Source: Acidimicrobiaceae bacterium
Lineage (GTDB): Bacteria; Actinomycetota; Acidimicrobiia; Acidimicrobiales; RAAP-2
Assembly (NCBI GenBank): GCA_003138855.1
Contig: PLHF01000135.1
Span: 1 to 33,681 of the forward strand
DNA: 33,681 nucleotides
Reading direction: 5' to 3'
Of the stretch, positions 7,224-17,136 are shown one piece after another. How positions within the stretch are numbered: the first letter of the stretch is position 1; every line of letters starts with the position of its first letter. The notes beneath the pieces were generated by a model. The model did no database searches. It was given only the letters and a program-made list of their open reading frames with translations, and was not told the DNA's origin. Both the position numbers and the translations under genes were made by a program.

Positions 7224-9100
7224 CACGTGTGCTGCCCCGAACCGTTCGTCTGCGATCTCACCACGAGCCAGGCTACCAAGCTCGCAGTCGCCGCGACCGA
7301 GGTGGCGGGATCGTCCAGTTCCTGCACCCACCCCGTGGCCCTGGCAGCCTCCTCCATTGCCGCCGGCGACGTGCGGGCCTCGGCTGTGATCAGGGACAAC
7401 TCCCTGCGGGCGGCATCCCGGACCAGTTGGAGCACCACCTCATCGGGTTGCGACCGGGGCTCCTCCACCGTCAACCGCACCAGGAGTGCCTCCACCTCGG
7501 GCGGGGCGCCGTCGATGGCCTGGTGTAGGTCATCGGCCTCGACCAGGGCCAGGAACGCCGCCCGCTGCACGTCGTCCCGGAACAGCGCGGCCTCCAACCG
7601 GTGCCCGACGTCCTCCGGCCGGTGGATGGCCAGCCGGAGTGCCTCCAGGCCGGGCCGGAACTCACCGGCAGAGTGGCCGTTCCGGGGGCCCCGGCCCCCG
7701 GAACCGGCATCGTCCCAAGTCCGGTCGCCACCGCCGGGCTCACCCGGGTCGCCGCCCCAGGCCCGGCCCGAGCCCTCGTCGTGGGCGTCGGCCCTCCCGG
7801 CCGGAGCTGGGCGCGGACCCTCCCGCCGCAGGCGCTCGAGGCGTTCACGCAGCTGGTGGGGCTCGAGCCGGCACCGTTCGGCCACCATCATCACGTACTG
7901 GTCACGCACGAGGTCGTCGGGGTGCTCGGCCACGGCCCCGAGGGCGGCGTCGGCCGCTTTGGCCCGGCCCTCCGGCGTGGTCAGGTCGGCGGCGTCCAGG
8001 ATCCTCTCCACCCGGAACCGCAGGAACGGCTTGGCTCTCTCCACCGCGGCACGCAGAGCGCCGGGATCGATGCGGGCCAGGTCGGCCGGGTCCGATCCCG
8101 GTGGCAACGCTGCCACCGCTACATCGATCTCCAGCCGGCGCTCCCATTCGTAGAACCGGCCGGCGGCAGACTGGCCCGCCCTGTCGGCGTCGAAGGCGAG
8201 GACCACTCTGGAGGCGAAGTTGCGCAGCAGTTTCACGTGCTCCTCGGCCAGCGCCGTGCCACAGGTGGCCACGGCGCGTTCGATCCCCGCCTCGAAGAAA
8301 CCGATCACGTCGGTATAGCCCTCACACACCACCACCTCACCGGACCTGATGATGTCCTGCTTGGCCCAATTGAGGGCGTACAGCGTGCGCCGCTTGGAGT
8401 AGATGGGAGTCTCGGCCGAGTTCTTGTACTTGGCCGGGTCGGGGCTGCCCGGCAGGACGCGGCCGCCGAGGGCCACCGGGTTGCCCGAGGGGTCGCAGAT
8501 GGGGAAGAGGATCCGGGCCCGGAATGCGTCCTGGAGGCGGCCCCGCCGGTTGACGAAACCGAGCCCGGAACCGGCGGCGACCTCCTCGCTCAAGTGGAGG
8601 GTCGAGCAGAGCGCATCCCACGCGTCGGGTGCCCACCCCAGCCGGAACCGGCGGACCACCTCGCCGTCGTAGCCGCGGCTCCGCAGGTAGTCGCGGGCCT
8701 GGCCGGCGTCGGACCCGGTCAACAGTCGGTGGTGGTACCACTCGGTGGCCTGCTCCATTGCGTCGAGGAAGACCTTGCGCCGCTGGTTGTCCTTGCCCCC
8801 GGTGCCGTCCTCCCGGATGGTGATACCCGCCTTGTCGGCCAGCCGGCGCACTGCGTCGACGAAGTCCAGGTGCTCCATGGCCCGGACGAAGCTGATGGCA
8901 TCGCCCTTGGCTTGGCAGCCGAAGCAGTAGTAGAGGCCGGCCTCGGCATTGACGCTGAACGAGGGGGACTTCTCACCATGGAAGGGGCAAAGGCCGACCC
9001 ACCGTTGCCCCTGTCGCTTCAGGGCGGCATGCTCCCCGACCAGGGCCACGATGTCCGTTGCCGCCCTGACCCGGGCCACGTCCTCATCGGGGATGCCCAT
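7223..9100 (-). CDS. dnaG: DNA primase
   Basis: The protein is 625 aa. The N-terminal CHC2 zinc finger has Cys38, His41, Cys59 and Cys62 (CPFH...CFGC). The catalytic core follows, with a TOPRIM domain showing CEGYTDV (Glu260) and the metal-binding DAD at 304-306. A C-terminal region of about 200 aa would contact DnaB. It makes RNA primers at the replication fork. The ATG at 9100 gives the expected N-terminus right before the zinc finger; no strong Shine-Dalgarno is visible. The stop overlaps the start of rpoD by one base. An 81-base gap separates it from the ppdK stop upstream, so it may be cotranscribed with ppdK. Confidence 0.97.
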   Translation of the reverse strand: MGIPDEDVARVRAATDIVALVGEHAALKRQGQRWVGLCPFHGEKSPSFSVNAEAGLYYCFGCQAKGDAISFVRAMEHLDFVDAVRRLADKAGITIREDGTGGKDNQRRKVFLDAMEQATEWYHHRLLTGSDAGQARDYLRSRGYDGEVVRRFRLGWAPDAWDALCSTLHLSEEVAAGSGLGFVNRRGRLQDAFRARILFPICDPSGNPVALGGRVLPGSPDPAKYKNSAETPIYSKRRTLYALNWAKQDIIRSGEVVVCEGYTDVIGFFEAGIERAVATCGTALAEEHVKLLRNFASRVVLAFDADRAGQSAAGRFYEWERRLEIDVAVAALPPGSDPADLARIDPGALRAAVERAKPFLRFRVERILDAADLTTPEGRAKAADAALGAVAEHPDDLVRDQYVMMVAERCRLEPHQLRERLERLRREGPRPAPAGRADAHDEGSGRAWGGDPGEPGGGDRTWDDAGSGGRGPRNGHSAGEFRPGLEALRLAIHRPEDVGHRLEAALFRDDVQRAAFLALVEADDLHQAIDGAPPEVEALLVRLTVEEPRSQPDEVVLQLVRDAARRELSLITAEARTSPAAMEEAARATGWVQELDDPATSVAATASLVAWLVVRSQTNGSGQHT

Positions 9101-9181
9101 AGGGGACGACGGTACCGCGTCGCCACGCCACCTCGTCCCGCCCTCGCCTCCGGCAGACGGATCCGAGGGCGCCCGTCCCCG

Positions 9182-11920
9182 TTACCGCTTGGCCTTGGCC
9201 GCCCGCTTGGCCCCGCCGGGCGCGCCGCCCGGCCTGGAGCCTGTGAAACCCGCCAACACGGCCTGGGCCGTGGCCAGCCTGGCGATCGGCACCCGGAACG
9301 GCGAGCAGCTCACGTAGTCGAGCCCCGCCTTGGCGAAGGTGGCAATCGACTCGGGGTCGCCCCCGTGCTCCCCGCAAATGCCGATCTTCAGTCCCGGTTT
9401 TGTGGAACGCCCCCGTTCGACGCCCAGCCGAACCAGCTCACCGACACCGTCGGGATCGACGACCTCGAACGGGTTGCGCTCGAGCAGTCCTTCCTCGAGG
9501 TAGACCGACATCATCCGGCCCTCGACGTCGTCACGGCTGAAGCCGAACGTCATCTGGGTGAGGTCGTTGGTGCCGAACGAGAAGAAGTCCGCCTCGGTGG
9601 CGATCTCGGCGGCCCGGAGGGCGGCCCTCGGCGTCTCGATCATCGTCCCGATCAGCACCTCCAGCGAACCGCCTCCGACCTTGGCGCCCCTGGATCCCTT
9701 CCGCCGCGAGGTGGTGCGGCCCGGTGCGGCCATCATGGCCTCGGCGATGGCCACCTCGACCCACGAGCGGGCCAACGCCAGCTCGGCACGGCTGACGGTG
9801 AGCGGAATCATGATCTCGACGATGGGATGGCCGCCCGCGGCCACCCGATCGAGGGCTGCCTCCATCAGCGCCCGCACCTGCATGGCGTAGAGGCCCGGCT
9901 TGATCACTCCGAGGCGCACCCCGCGGGTCCCGAGCATGGGGTTGTACTCGTGCCAGGCCTTGGCCGCCTCGTAGAGCTGCTGCTCCTCGTCGGTCAGCCC
10001 GACGGTCGCCTCCTTGATCGCCAGCTCCTCCGTGTCGGGAAGGAACTCGTGGAGGGGCGGGTCGAGCAGTCGGATGGTCACGGGCAGCCCGTCCATGGCC
10101 TCGAGGATCTCCACGAAGTCGAAGCGCTGGGCCACCCGCAGGGCCTCGAGGGCGGCCTCTTCCCCCACCGGGTCCGATGCCATGATCATCTGGCGCACGA
10201 TGGGCAGGCGGTCGTCGGCGAGGAACATGTGCTCGGTCCGGCACAGGCCGATCCCTTCGGCGCCGTGTGCGCGCGCGTTGGTGGCGTCGGGGCCGTTGTC
10301 GGCATTGGCCCGGACCCCGAGCTGCCCGGCGCGGACCTCGTCGGCCCAGCCCAGGATGATCGCGAACTCCGGCGGGGTGGCGCTTTGGGACACCTCGACC
10401 TGGCCGACCACCACGGTGCCGCTGGTGCCGTCCACCGAGATCCAGTCGCCTTCGTTGACCACGGTGTCGCCCACCGAGAACGACGCAGCCGAGATGCGTA
10501 GTGCCTCGGCACCCACGACGGCGGGCTTGCCCCACCCCCGGGCCACCACGGCGGCATGGCTCACTAGCCCGCCCCGGGCGGTGAGGATGCCCTCTGCCGC
10601 CAGCATGCCGTGCACGTCCTCCGGCGAGGTCTCATTGCGCACCAGCACCACCCGTTCCCCTCGCTCGGCCGCTGCCTGGGCGTCGTCGGCGGTGAGGTAG
10701 ACACGGCCCACCGCGGCACCCGGTGACGCCCCGAGGCCCCGGACCAGCACATCGTGGTCGGCCGCGGCGAACTGGGGGTGGAGGACCTGCTCGAGATGCT
10801 CGCCGGTCACCCTCCCCAGCGCCTCTTCCTTGGTCAGCTGAATGGCCTGCTCGTTTACCATGTCGACCGCCATCCGCAGGGCGGCCCGCCCGGTCCGCTT
10901 GCCCACCCGCGTCTGGAGCATCCACAGTTGGCCCTGGTCGATGGTGAACTCGGTGTCGCACATGTCACGGTAGTGGGCCTCGAGCCGGGCGAAGATGGCC
11001 AGGAGCTGGCGGTGGATCTGGGGGAACTTGACCTTGAGCTCGGACAGGGGCTCGGTATTCCGGATGCCGGCCACCACGTCCTCGCCCTGGGCGTTGACCA
11101 GGAAGTCGCCGTACTCCCCCACCTCGCCGGTGGCCGGGTCACGGGTGAAGCCGACTCCGGTTCCCGAGTTGTCGTCACGGTTGCCGAACACCATGGCCTG
11201 CACGTTGACCGCCGTTCCCAACTCGTGGGGGATCCGCTCCCTGACCCGGTAGGCAACGGCACGTGGGCCGTTCCACGAGGCGAAGACCGCCTCGATGGCG
11301 CCACGCAGCTGCTCGCCGGGGTCCTGGGGGAACGGGCGGCCGGTGTGGCGCTCCACGATCTGCTGATAGGCGTCGACCAGGTAGCGCAGGAGCTCGATGG
11401 GGATGCCGGCGTCGGAGGTGGTCCCCGCCAGCTCCTTGGCCGCGTCGAGCAGGGCGTCGAACTCCTCGCCGGGGATCCCGAGGACGATGCGGCCGTACAT
11501 GGCCACGAAGCGCCGGTAGGAGTCGTAGGCGAAGCGCTCGTCATGGGTCTGCTCGGCCAGGGCCACCACCGATTGGTCGTTGAGGCCCAGGTTGAGCACG
11601 GTGTCCATCATCCCGGGCATCGAGAACTGGGCACCCGAGCGCACCGACACCAGCAACGGATTGCTCGGATCGCCGATGCGCTTACCGATCTTCTTCTCGA
11701 GCCGGACCCGCGCCTTGGCGATCTGCTCGGTCAGACCGACCGGCCAGCCATCCTCCATGTAGGCCCTACAGGCGGGGGTAGCGATGGTGAACCCGGGGGG
11801 CACCGGCAGCTCGAGGACCGACGTCATCTCGGCCAGGTTGGCACCCTTGCCGCCCAGGAGGTCCTTCATCTCCATGGGTGGCTTGCGGTGCGAGTGGTCG
11901 AAGTCGAAGACAAGCGGCAT
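9182..11920 (-). CDS. ppdK: pyruvate, phosphate dikinase
   Basis: The protein is 912 aa. It interconverts pyruvate + ATP + Pi with phosphoenolpyruvate + AMP + PPi. The N-terminal nucleotide-binding domain includes GGKGANLAEM and SVRSGAQFSMPGMMDT. The swivelling phosphohistidine domain has ARGGLVSHAAVVARGWGKP with catalytic His455. The C-terminal TIM barrel holds the PEP/pyruvate site, with FGTNDLTQM and GICGEHGG (catalytic Cys). A basic tail ends the protein. Residue 453 is Val where characterised enzymes have the regulatory Thr two residues before the His. It is a stand-alone transcription unit or follows glyS after about 300 bases. AGGAG lies about a dozen bases before the ATG. Confidence 0.97.
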   Translation of the reverse strand: MPLVFDFDHSHRKPPMEMKDLLGGKGANLAEMTSVLELPVPPGFTIATPACRAYMEDGWPVGLTEQIAKARVRLEKKIGKRIGDPSNPLLVSVRSGAQFSMPGMMDTVLNLGLNDQSVVALAEQTHDERFAYDSYRRFVAMYGRIVLGIPGEEFDALLDAAKELAGTTSDAGIPIELLRYLVDAYQQIVERHTGRPFPQDPGEQLRGAIEAVFASWNGPRAVAYRVRERIPHELGTAVNVQAMVFGNRDDNSGTGVGFTRDPATGEVGEYGDFLVNAQGEDVVAGIRNTEPLSELKVKFPQIHRQLLAIFARLEAHYRDMCDTEFTIDQGQLWMLQTRVGKRTGRAALRMAVDMVNEQAIQLTKEEALGRVTGEHLEQVLHPQFAAADHDVLVRGLGASPGAAVGRVYLTADDAQAAAERGERVVLVRNETSPEDVHGMLAAEGILTARGGLVSHAAVVARGWGKPAVVGAEALRISAASFSVGDTVVNEGDWISVDGTSGTVVVGQVEVSQSATPPEFAIILGWADEVRAGQLGVRANADNGPDATNARAHGAEGIGLCRTEHMFLADDRLPIVRQMIMASDPVGEEAALEALRVAQRFDFVEILEAMDGLPVTIRLLDPPLHEFLPDTEELAIKEATVGLTDEEQQLYEAAKAWHEYNPMLGTRGVRLGVIKPGLYAMQVRALMEAALDRVAAGGHPIVEIMIPLTVSRAELALARSWVEVAIAEAMMAAPGRTTSRRKGSRGAKVGGGSLEVLIGTMIETPRAALRAAEIATEADFFSFGTNDLTQMTFGFSRDDVEGRMMSVYLEEGLLERNPFEVVDPDGVGELVRLGVERGRSTKPGLKIGICGEHGGDPESIATFAKAGLDYVSCSPFRVPIARLATAQAVLAGFTGSRPGGAPGGAKRAAKAKR

Positions 11921-12090
11921 CGGGTAGGGTCTCCTGACAGGGTGTGGAGTGGAAGTTCGATCGGCACACAGGCTGGCTGCCGACCCGTCAGCCTACCCGG
12001 CAGCGGTCTCGCCCAGGAACGATGTCGGCGCAACCCGGGTTTCGTCCCGGGTGTCCGGCATGCACGGCACCATCGTCCCTCTGACCGCCC

Positions 12091-12183
12091 TCAGAAGCTC
12101 GCGGGCAGCATCGTGTTGGCGGCACCGAAGAGGAAGAACAGCGCCACCACGCCCACCGGCACGGTGACCACCCAGGCGATCAC
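12091..12183 (-). CDS. hydrophobic micro-ORF downstream of glyS
   Basis: A GTG start at 12183 would give a 30-residue, almost entirely hydrophobic peptide (VIAWVVTVPVGVVALFFLF and a short tail ending LPASF), clearly able to form one transmembrane helix. The frame is continuous with glyS beyond its TGA, with an Arg-rich linker in between. It could be a small membrane peptide or a chance or decayed tail. No ribosome binding site is evident. The residue pattern (basic residues, TM helix, short polar end) is protein-like, which is why I list it. Confidence 0.35.
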   Translation of the reverse strand: MIAWVVTVPVGVVALFFLFGAANTMLPASF

Positions 12184-12225
12184 CGCCGATCGCCCACCGA
12201 GTCGCCGACGGGCGGCCCGAGATCC

Positions 12226-13584
12226 TCAGGCCCCGTCCAGCCTGCGGCGCAGCTCTGCCGCAAGCCCGTCGACGGGCACCCGGACCTGATCGGTGCTGTC
12301 GCGGTCCCGCACGGTCACCGCACGGTCCTCGAGCGAGTCGAAGTCGATGGTCACGCACCACGGGGTGCCGACCTCGTCCTGGCGCCGGTAGCGCTTGCCG
12401 ATCGACTGAGTCACGTCGTAGTCGCACATGAAGTGGGGTTGGAGCAGGGCCAGCACCTCCCGGGCCGTCGGCTCGAGGGTCTCCTTCTTCGACAGCGGCA
12501 ACACCCCGACCTGGTAGGGGGCCAGCCGCGGGTGGAGCCGGAGCACGGTGCGGGCCTCGCCCCCGACCTCGTCCTCGGAGTAGGCCGCCAGCAGGAACGC
12601 CATCATGGTGCGGGTGGCCCCGGCGGCGGGCTCGATGACGTAGGGCACGTAGCGCTCACCGGAGGTCTGGTCGAAGTACTCGAGCCGCTCCCCCGACGCC
12701 GTTGCGTGGGCCTTGAGGTCGAAGTCGGTCCGGTTGGCGATGCCCTCGAGCTCGTCCCATCCCCACGGGAAGAGGAACTCCACGTCCGCGGTACCCGTCG
12801 AGTAGTGGGACAGCTCGTCGGCGTCGTGGTGGCGCAGCCGGAGCTGCGACTCGGGGATGCCCAGCCCGAGATACCAGCGGTACCGCTCATCCAGCCAGTA
12901 CTCGAACCAGTGCTGGGCCTCGGCGGGCGGGACGAAGTACTCCATCTCCATCTGCTCGAACTCACGGGTCCGGAAGACGAAGTTCTGCGGGGTGATCTCG
13001 TTGCGGAACGACTTGCCCACCTGGGCGATCCCGAAGGGTGGCCTCTTGCGCGTGGTCTGGAGCACGTTGGCGAAGTTGATGAACATCCCCTGGGCGGTCT
13101 CCGGCCGGAGGTAGGCCACAGCGCCCTCGTCCTCGATCGGGCCGGCGTGGGTCTTGAACATCAGGTTGAAGGCGCGTGCCTCGGTGAACTGGGTGGAGCC
13201 GCAGGCCGGGCAGACCCCGCCGATCTTGTCCTCGCGCCACCGCTGGTGGCAGTTGCGGCAGTCCACCAGTGGGTCGGAGAAGTTGGCCAGGTGGCCAGAG
13301 GCCTCCCATACCGCCGGTGGCGAGAGGATGGCGGCATCGAGGCCGACCACGTCGTCCCGCCGCTGAACCATCGCATCCCACCAGGCATTCTTCACATTGC
13401 GCAACAGGTTGACGCCCAGCGGTCCGTAGTCGTAGGTGGAGCGGAAGCCGCCGTAGATCTCCGCCGACTGGAAGATGAACCCGCGCCGCTTGCACAGTCC
13501 CACCACCTTGTCCATGAGGTCGGAAGGCCCTGTCGGGGCATCCCCCCCGCTGTGCGCGTCCACGGTGTCTTCCGGCTCAGGCAT
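12226..13584 (-). CDS. glyS: glycyl-tRNA synthetase, alpha2 (eukaryote-like) type
   Basis: The protein is 452 aa. It charges tRNA-Gly with glycine. Class II motifs are visible: YGPLGVNLLRNVKNAWW (motif 1 area), RPETAQGMFINF and FRNEITPQNF with R-x-REFEQMEMEYF (motif 2), and GATRTMMAFL in motif 3. A zinc-binding insertion shows CRNC and CPAC. The C-terminal anticodon-binding domain runs from about residue 350. This is the single-chain form, not the alpha/beta tetramer. The ATG at 13584 lies eight bases inside the 3' end of hemW, pointing to coupled translation. Confidence 0.97.
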   Translation of the reverse strand: MPEPEDTVDAHSGGDAPTGPSDLMDKVVGLCKRRGFIFQSAEIYGGFRSTYDYGPLGVNLLRNVKNAWWDAMVQRRDDVVGLDAAILSPPAVWEASGHLANFSDPLVDCRNCHQRWREDKIGGVCPACGSTQFTEARAFNLMFKTHAGPIEDEGAVAYLRPETAQGMFINFANVLQTTRKRPPFGIAQVGKSFRNEITPQNFVFRTREFEQMEMEYFVPPAEAQHWFEYWLDERYRWYLGLGIPESQLRLRHHDADELSHYSTGTADVEFLFPWGWDELEGIANRTDFDLKAHATASGERLEYFDQTSGERYVPYVIEPAAGATRTMMAFLLAAYSEDEVGGEARTVLRLHPRLAPYQVGVLPLSKKETLEPTAREVLALLQPHFMCDYDVTQSIGKRYRRQDEVGTPWCVTIDFDSLEDRAVTVRDRDSTDQVRVPVDGLAAELRRRLDGA

Positions 13585-14704
13585 AGGGGGGAATGGTACC
13601 GGCTGGCACCCGGCCCTCCACCCCGACCGCCAGCCGGGCGGTCACCGCATTGGCCAACAGGCGACCCCGGACGGTGAGCACCGCCCTCCCGTCGACGCGT
13701 TCGACCAGACCGTCCAGATCCTCGTCGTCGGGAAGGGCGCCGCCGGGCACCCCGGCCGGGGTCCGCAGGCGGAGGGCCAACGCCTCGAACTGGCGCTGCC
13801 GGTCGGTCAGGACCTCCTCGCCCGCGGTCGCGGTCCGCCCCTCGTCGATCATCCGAACGTACCGGTCCGGTGTCCGTACGTTCCACCATCGGCGGGCGGC
13901 CCGGTGCGAGTGGGCCGCCGATCCGATGCCCCGGTACTCGCCCTGGTCCCAGTAGAGGCGATTGTGCCGGCACCCGTGCCCGGGCCGGGCCCAGTTGGAG
14001 ATCTCCTCCCACCGGTACCCGGCGCGGCCGAGGATCCGCTCGGTCATCTCGTACCGGTCGGCCTGTGCATCGTCGTCGGGATGCCGCCCAGGGGCCGCGG
14101 CCAGGGGGGTACCGGGCTCGACGGTCAGCGCGTAGGCGCTGAGGTGGGGAGGGGGCTCGGCCAGGCCGATCACCTCGGTGAGGCTCCGCTCCCAGTCGGC
14201 ATGGGTCTCTCCTGCACCACCCATGATCAGGTCAACGTTCCAGGAGGCGAACCCCGCGCCGGCCACCGCGGCAGCGGCGTCCAGCGCCTCGCCGGCCCCG
14301 TGGCGCCGTCCGAGCCCGGCCAGCACGCGGGGCATGGTGGACTGCACCCCCAGCGAGACACGGGTGACACCGCCCGCCCGGTACGCGGCCAGCCGCTCGG
14401 GATCGGCGTCCTCCGGATTGCACTCGACGGTCACCTCGGCACCTGCTGCCCGCGGCACGGCATCGAGGATCTCGACCAGCAGGTCGGCCGGGAGGCGCGA
14501 CGGGGTGCCCCCGCCGAAGAAGACCGACGTGGCCGGCGGGATCCCCTCATCGGCAACGGCCCGACGCAATTCGGTGAGGCACGCCGACACATAGGCGCCC
14601 ATCAGGTGGTCGCGGTCGGTATGGGTGGCGAAGGCGCAGTAGTCGCACCGGAACCGGCAGAACGGCACGTGGATGTAGACCCCGAACGGAGACGGCGGGA
14701 TCAT
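13577..14704 (-). CDS. hemW: radical SAM protein HemW (heme chaperone, formerly coproporphyrinogen oxidase-like)
   Basis: The protein is 375 aa. The N-terminus has the radical-SAM cluster motif [10 protein letters not shown] (Cys16, Cys20, Cys23), then the glycine-rich [10 protein letters not shown] and ECNPEDAD, and a C-terminal HemN-like domain. Proteins of this subgroup bind heme and are thought to deliver it to target proteins rather than oxidise coproporphyrinogen. The ATG at 14704 overlaps the preceding photolyase-like stop as ATGA; longer frames would run through that gene. The 3' end overlaps glyS by eight bases. I call it HemW rather than HemN by length and the cluster motif. Confidence 0.92.
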   Translation of the reverse strand: MIPPSPFGVYIHVPFCRFRCDYCAFATHTDRDHLMGAYVSACLTELRRAVADEGIPPATSVFFGGGTPSRLPADLLVEILDAVPRAAGAEVTVECNPEDADPERLAAYRAGGVTRVSLGVQSTMPRVLAGLGRRHGAGEALDAAAAVAGAGFASWNVDLIMGGAGETHADWERSLTEVIGLAEPPPHLSAYALTVEPGTPLAAAPGRHPDDDAQADRYEMTERILGRAGYRWEEISNWARPGHGCRHNRLYWDQGEYRGIGSAAHSHRAARRWWNVRTPDRYVRMIDEGRTATAGEEVLTDRQRQFEALALRLRTPAGVPGGALPDDEDLDGLVERVDGRAVLTVRGRLLANAVTARLAVGVEGRVPAGTIPPYA

Positions 14705-15234
14705 CGGGACCCCGGCCCGGCCCCCGCTGCCGCGACCTTGGCGTCCTCCCACCGTCGCAGCGCCTCGGCCCGCTCCTCGGCGTGGTCGACGATTGGCAGG
14801 GGATAGTCCGGCCCGCCGGCTTCGGGCACGTAGCGGGCCACGTAGGCGCCCTCGGGGTCGAAGCGCTCGGCCTGCAGGACCGGGTTGAAGATCCGGTGGA
14901 ACGGTGCGGCGTCCGTACCGGTGCCCGCCACCCACTGCCAGCCGTGGTTGTTGGAGGCGAGATCCCCGTCGACCAGACGGTCGAGGAACAGGCGGGCCCC
15001 GCGCCGCCAGTCGATGTGCAGGTCCTTGACCAAAAAGGACGCCGTCAGCATCCGCACCCGGTTGTGCAACCAGCCTCCCGAGGCCAGCAGCGTGTCGTCG
15101 ACCACGAAGAGCGGGGCCACCCCGGCCCCCGACGACCGCGACTCGTCGACGGCGGCCAGCAGCGCCGGGTGGTCGGCAGTCCGCAGGTCGCGACGGAACC
15201 AGACGACGGTGGATGCCGGCGCTGCCCGGGCCAC
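14701..15234 (-). pseudogene. phr: internally deleted deoxyribodipyrimidine photolyase, frame still open
   Basis: The frame encodes 177 aa. Residues 8-50 match the photolyase N-terminus ([17 protein letters not shown], then [10 protein letters not shown]). At residue 51-53 the sequence jumps to the C-terminal FAD-domain block ([39 protein letters not shown]). Photolyases are usually about 450-500 aa, so roughly 270 residues, including most of the antenna site and part of the FAD site, are gone. A second shortening is visible between YVPEA and [10 protein letters not shown]. Both losses keep frame. The GTG start at 15234 sits one base after the recO stop and the TGA overlaps the hemW ATG. It is probably non-functional as a photolyase; a retained mini-protein is possible. 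Confidence 0.8.
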
Positions 15235-15235
15235 C

Positions 15236-15961
15236 TCACGACACCTGTCCCGAGCGCACCGAACGGAGGCGGCGGTCCAGGTGGGCTTCCATGGCCTCGG
15301 TGGCCAGCGCGGTGACCTCGTCGGTGGTCGCCGATCGGGGCTCGGCCAGCACGCCGGACAGACCACCGCCCAGGGTGCGGCGCAACAGTGAGAGCCCGGC
15401 GGGCGACAGCGGGCGGCCGCTCCGGCAGCTCCGGCAGAGCACACCGCCCTCCAACAGGTCGAAGGCCACCAGCAGGTCGGGGTCCTCCTCGCCACAGGAA
15501 ACGCAGGCGTCGAGCACCGGGGCCGACCCCTCGAGGGCAAGGACCTTGAGGAAGAAGGCCGGTGCCACCATCGGCGAGTTGCGCTCGGACAGCGCACCGA
15601 TGGCCCCGACCAGCATCTCGTAGAGGCGTGGGTTGGCGTGGCGCTCCTGGCCGATCTGGTCGACGACCTCGAGCATCGACATGGCCGGCCCCATCCGGTC
15701 GAGGTCCTCGCGGACCGGTCGAAAGGTGTCGATGACCTCCACCTGGTTGATCATGTCCAGGTCGCCGCGGCCCTGCCAACCCAGCAGGGCGACGTGGCTG
15801 AGGGGCTCGAGACGCGAGCCGAACTTCGACGTGGTGCGCCGCACACCCTTGGCCACCGCACGGACCTTGCCGTTCCGCTCGGTCATCAAGGTGACGATCC
15901 GGTCCGCCTCGCCGAGCCGGATGGTGCGTAGCACCACCCCTCGATCGCGAAACTGGGTCAT
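15236..15961 (-). CDS. recO: DNA repair protein RecO
   Basis: The protein is 241 aa. The N-terminal OB-fold ([19 protein letters not shown], with [16 protein letters not shown]) is followed by a helical domain. A four-cysteine zinc site lies at 153, 156, 176 and 179 (CVSC...CRSC). RecO loads RecA onto SSB-coated DNA with RecR in the RecFOR pathway. The ATG at 15961 overlaps the stop of the upstream membrane-protein gene as ATGA. The internal position in a coupled chain from uppS to glyS suggests cotranscription. Confidence 0.96.
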   Translation of the reverse strand: MTQFRDRGVVLRTIRLGEADRIVTLMTERNGKVRAVAKGVRRTTSKFGSRLEPLSHVALLGWQGRGDLDMINQVEVIDTFRPVREDLDRMGPAMSMLEVVDQIGQERHANPRLYEMLVGAIGALSERNSPMVAPAFFLKVLALEGSAPVLDACVSCGEEDPDLLVAFDLLEGGVLCRSCRSGRPLSPAGLSLLRRTLGGGLSGVLAEPRSATTDEVTALATEAMEAHLDRRLRSVRSGQVS

Positions 15962-16245
15962 CGCGGTTCGTCGGCCTCGTCGACACCCGGCCTCCCGAGC
16001 GGGCGCCCGGTGGGCCGACCGCGGCTCCGACCGCCGCCCAGCAGACTGTTCGTGCCGATCAGGGCGATGAGCACCGGGGGGATCACCACCAGAGGCAGCA
16101 CGGGGGTGAACCCGGCAATGGCCATCAGCACGATGCCGGCGTAGAGCAGCGCGCCGAGCACCACTCCGGTGAGGATCCACACCCCTCCGGCGTCGTCGGG
16201 CCGCCGATGAGCGGAGCGGACGCGGCCGCCTCCGCTTCGCCCCAT
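15958..16245 (-). CDS. small two-helix membrane protein
   Basis: The protein is 95 aa. A basic N-terminus is followed by two hydrophobic stretches (about residues 23-45, VWILTGVVLGALLYAGIVL; and 47-66, PVLPLVVIPPVLIALIG) and a Gly/Arg-rich tail. I do not recognise a named family. It starts on the uppS stop (TGATG) and its own stop overlaps the recO start, so it is fully embedded in the operon and very likely real. Such uppS-recO-linked small membrane proteins may have an envelope role, but that is guesswork from location. Confidence 0.8.
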   Translation of the reverse strand: MGRSGGGRVRSAHRRPDDAGGVWILTGVVLGALLYAGIVLMAIAGFTPVLPLVVIPPVLIALIGTNSLLGGGRSRGRPTGRPLGRPGVDEADEPR

Positions 16246-17015
16246 CAGGTCACGCCGCCGTAGCGGCGCTGGCGGTGCTGGAAGTCCCGCACCGCGGCGA
16301 ACAGATGGGAGCGCCGGAAGTCGGGCCAGAGGACCTCGTCGAAGACCAGCTCGCTGTAGGCCAGCTGCCAGAGGAGGAAGTTGGAGATCCGATGCTCCCC
16401 CGACGTGCGGATGACCAGGTCGGGGTCGGGTTGGTCCGGGTAGTAGAGCCGCGACCGGATGGCCTTCTCATCCACCTTGGCAGCGGGTACTCCGTCGGCG
16501 ACCAGCCTGCGGACCGCGTCGACGATCTCGGCCCGCCCCCCGTAGTTGAAGGCCATGGTCAGGGTGCAGCGGCGATTGCGGGCGGTCATCTCGGTCGATT
16601 CGTCCATACGCCTGAGGACCCGCTTGGGGACCCGCCAGTCGCGCCGGCCGGCGAAGCGGATGCGGACCCCCTTGTCGTGCAGCTCGTCGCGCCGCCGGGC
16701 CAGGAGGCTCTCGTTGAACCCCATCAGATAGCGCACCTCGTCGGCGGGCCGGCGCCAGTTCTCCGTGGAGAACGCGTACATGGTGATCCAGGGGATGCCC
16801 AGCTCGAGTGCCCCTTCTACCGCGTCGAGCAGCGCCGCCTCGCCGGCGGCGTGTCCCTCGGTCCGGGGCAGGCCCCGACGGGCGGCCCATCGGCCGTTCC
16901 CGTCCATGACGCAGGCGACGTGGACGGGGATCGGGCCGCCGGCCAGATCGGAGACCGACACGGCGGGCGGGCGCGAGCGCTCGTCATCGTCGGCGCCGAA
17001 GTCATCCTGTTGCAC
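16245..17015 (-). CDS. uppS: isoprenyl (undecaprenyl) diphosphate synthase
   Basis: The protein is 256 aa from a GTG start. It is a cis-prenyltransferase that condenses isopentenyl diphosphate units to long-chain polyprenyl diphosphate, the lipid carrier for cell wall and glycans. Signature blocks are MDGNGRWA (catalytic Asp38), the central YAFSTENWRRP, and the C-terminal RTSGEHRISNFLLWQLAYSEL. The first 30 residues are a variable acidic extension. It is the first gene of the minus-strand chain leading through recO to glyS; its promoter should lie in 17016-17136. The exact chain length of the product cannot be read from the sequence. Confidence 0.95.
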   Translation of the reverse strand: MQQDDFGADDDERSRPPAVSVSDLAGGPIPVHVACVMDGNGRWAARRGLPRTEGHAAGEAALLDAVEGALELGIPWITMYAFSTENWRRPADEVRYLMGFNESLLARRRDELHDKGVRIRFAGRRDWRVPKRVLRRMDESTEMTARNRRCTLTMAFNYGGRAEIVDAVRRLVADGVPAAKVDEKAIRSRLYYPDQPDPDLVIRTSGEHRISNFLLWQLAYSELVFDEVLWPDFRRSHLFAAVRDFQHRQRRYGGVT

Positions 17016-17136
17016 CCTGCGAACCTATCCTCTCGGCTGACGGACCTGTGCCGGGCCACCGGTGTGGACCCCTCGGCGCAGGCTCTGGGGGCCGGCCGTC
17101 CTTGAGCCGGGGCCCCGGGGGCGCTAGACCCTCCCC

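Noticed and set aside
7601-10501. 966-codon plus-strand frame across dnaG and ppdK
   Set aside because: It lies antisense to two firmly identified genes; long shadows are expected at this GC content.
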